Positions 7,211-7,410 of a stretch of DNA of 7,410 nt are shown one piece after another. The notes beneath the pieces are model-generated. The model was given only the letters and a program-made list of their open reading frames with translations. It made no database searches and had not been told where the DNA came from. Both the position numbers and the translations under genes were made by a program. Position 1 is the first letter of the stretch; every line of letters begins with the position of its first letter. Source of the stretch: DATAQC01 sp046263055 (lineage in GTDB: Bacteria; Actinomycetota; Acidimicrobiia; Acidimicrobiales; AC-14); contig JBHELO010000055.1 in NCBI GenBank assembly GCA_046263055.1, positions 1-7,410 on the forward strand, written 5' to 3'.

Positions 7211-7410
7211 ATGGACATCGACGACGCCCGCCAGTTCCTCGCCGCCAACCACCGGGCCGTGCTGGCCACCATCCGGGCCGACGGGCGGCCCCAACTGTCG
7301 CCGGTCGGCGTGGGGGTGGACGGCGAGGGAAGAGCCGTGATCAGCATCCGGGAGACCGCCTACAAGGTGCGCAACCTGCGGCGCCAGCCCTGGGCATCGC
7401 TGTGCGTGAT
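7211..7410 (+). CDS. PPOX-fold, probable F420-dependent oxidoreductase (N-terminal part, truncated by window end)
   Basis: Sixty-six codons are visible. The sequence FLAANHRAVLATIRADGRPQ (residues 9-28), then SPVGVGVDGEGRAVISI, then TAYKVRNLRRQPWASLCV, matches the first half of the pyridoxamine-5'-phosphate-oxidase-like split barrel, specifically the group typified by Mycobacterium tuberculosis Rv1155, which binds deazaflavin F420. The KxRNLRRxPxASL segment is typical of that group. Such enzymes are small (about 130-150 residues) and reduce diverse substrates with F420H2; the true substrate is unknown. The ATG at 7211 fits the family N-terminus. There is no strong ribosome-binding site (CTGGCGGG lies immediately upstream). 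The cofactor assignment is by family resemblance; the second half is outside the window. Confidence 0.82.
   Translation, partial: MDIDDARQFLAANHRAVLATIRADGRPQLSPVGVGVDGEGRAVISIRETAYKVRNLRRQPWASLCV

Overview
This 7.4 kb window is very GC-rich chromosomal DNA, and its codons favour G or C in the third position throughout. An amt-glnK-glnD operon, GTG start codons, short -10-only promoters and a probable F420-type flavin/deazaflavin oxidoreductase all point to an actinobacterium. The secreted protein with a Thr/Pro-rich tail would suit an Acidimicrobiia-like lineage, but that finer placement is inference.

Layout. Positions 1-124 hold the last 40 codons of an unidentified plus-strand gene with a Lys/Ala-rich tail. 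It converges, with a 7-nt gap, on a minus-strand short-chain dehydrogenase/reductase (132-965). A divergent promoter region (about 966-1102) separates this SDR from the plus-strand nitrogen operon: ammonium channel amt (1103-2377), PII protein glnK (2374-2712, overlapping amt by 4 nt) and the PII-modifying enzyme glnD (2756-5260). After a 116-nt gap comes a secreted or membrane-anchored protein related to the N,N-dimethylformamidase beta subunit (5377-7137). It probably has its own promoter and a leaderless GTG start. The window ends inside a PPOX-fold, F420-type oxidoreductase (7211-end).

How the genes work together. Amt admits ammonium. GlnK senses nitrogen and energy status through 2-oxoglutarate and ATP/ADP, and when unmodified can block Amt. 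GlnD modifies and demodifies GlnK on Tyr51 of the T-loop (adenylylation in studied Actinobacteria, uridylylation in Proteobacteria). The key residues of all three are present, so the module looks complete and functional. A role for the DMFase-like protein in nitrogen supply is speculation based on proximity.

No mobile element, CRISPR array, tRNA or rRNA gene, or obvious novel multi-gene system is visible. The points most worth a second look are the DMFase-like secreted protein beside the ammonium operon, the perfect hairpin and repeat-rich N-terminal extension at the glnK-glnD junction, and a possible aromatic substitution at the ammonium-recruitment site of Amt.
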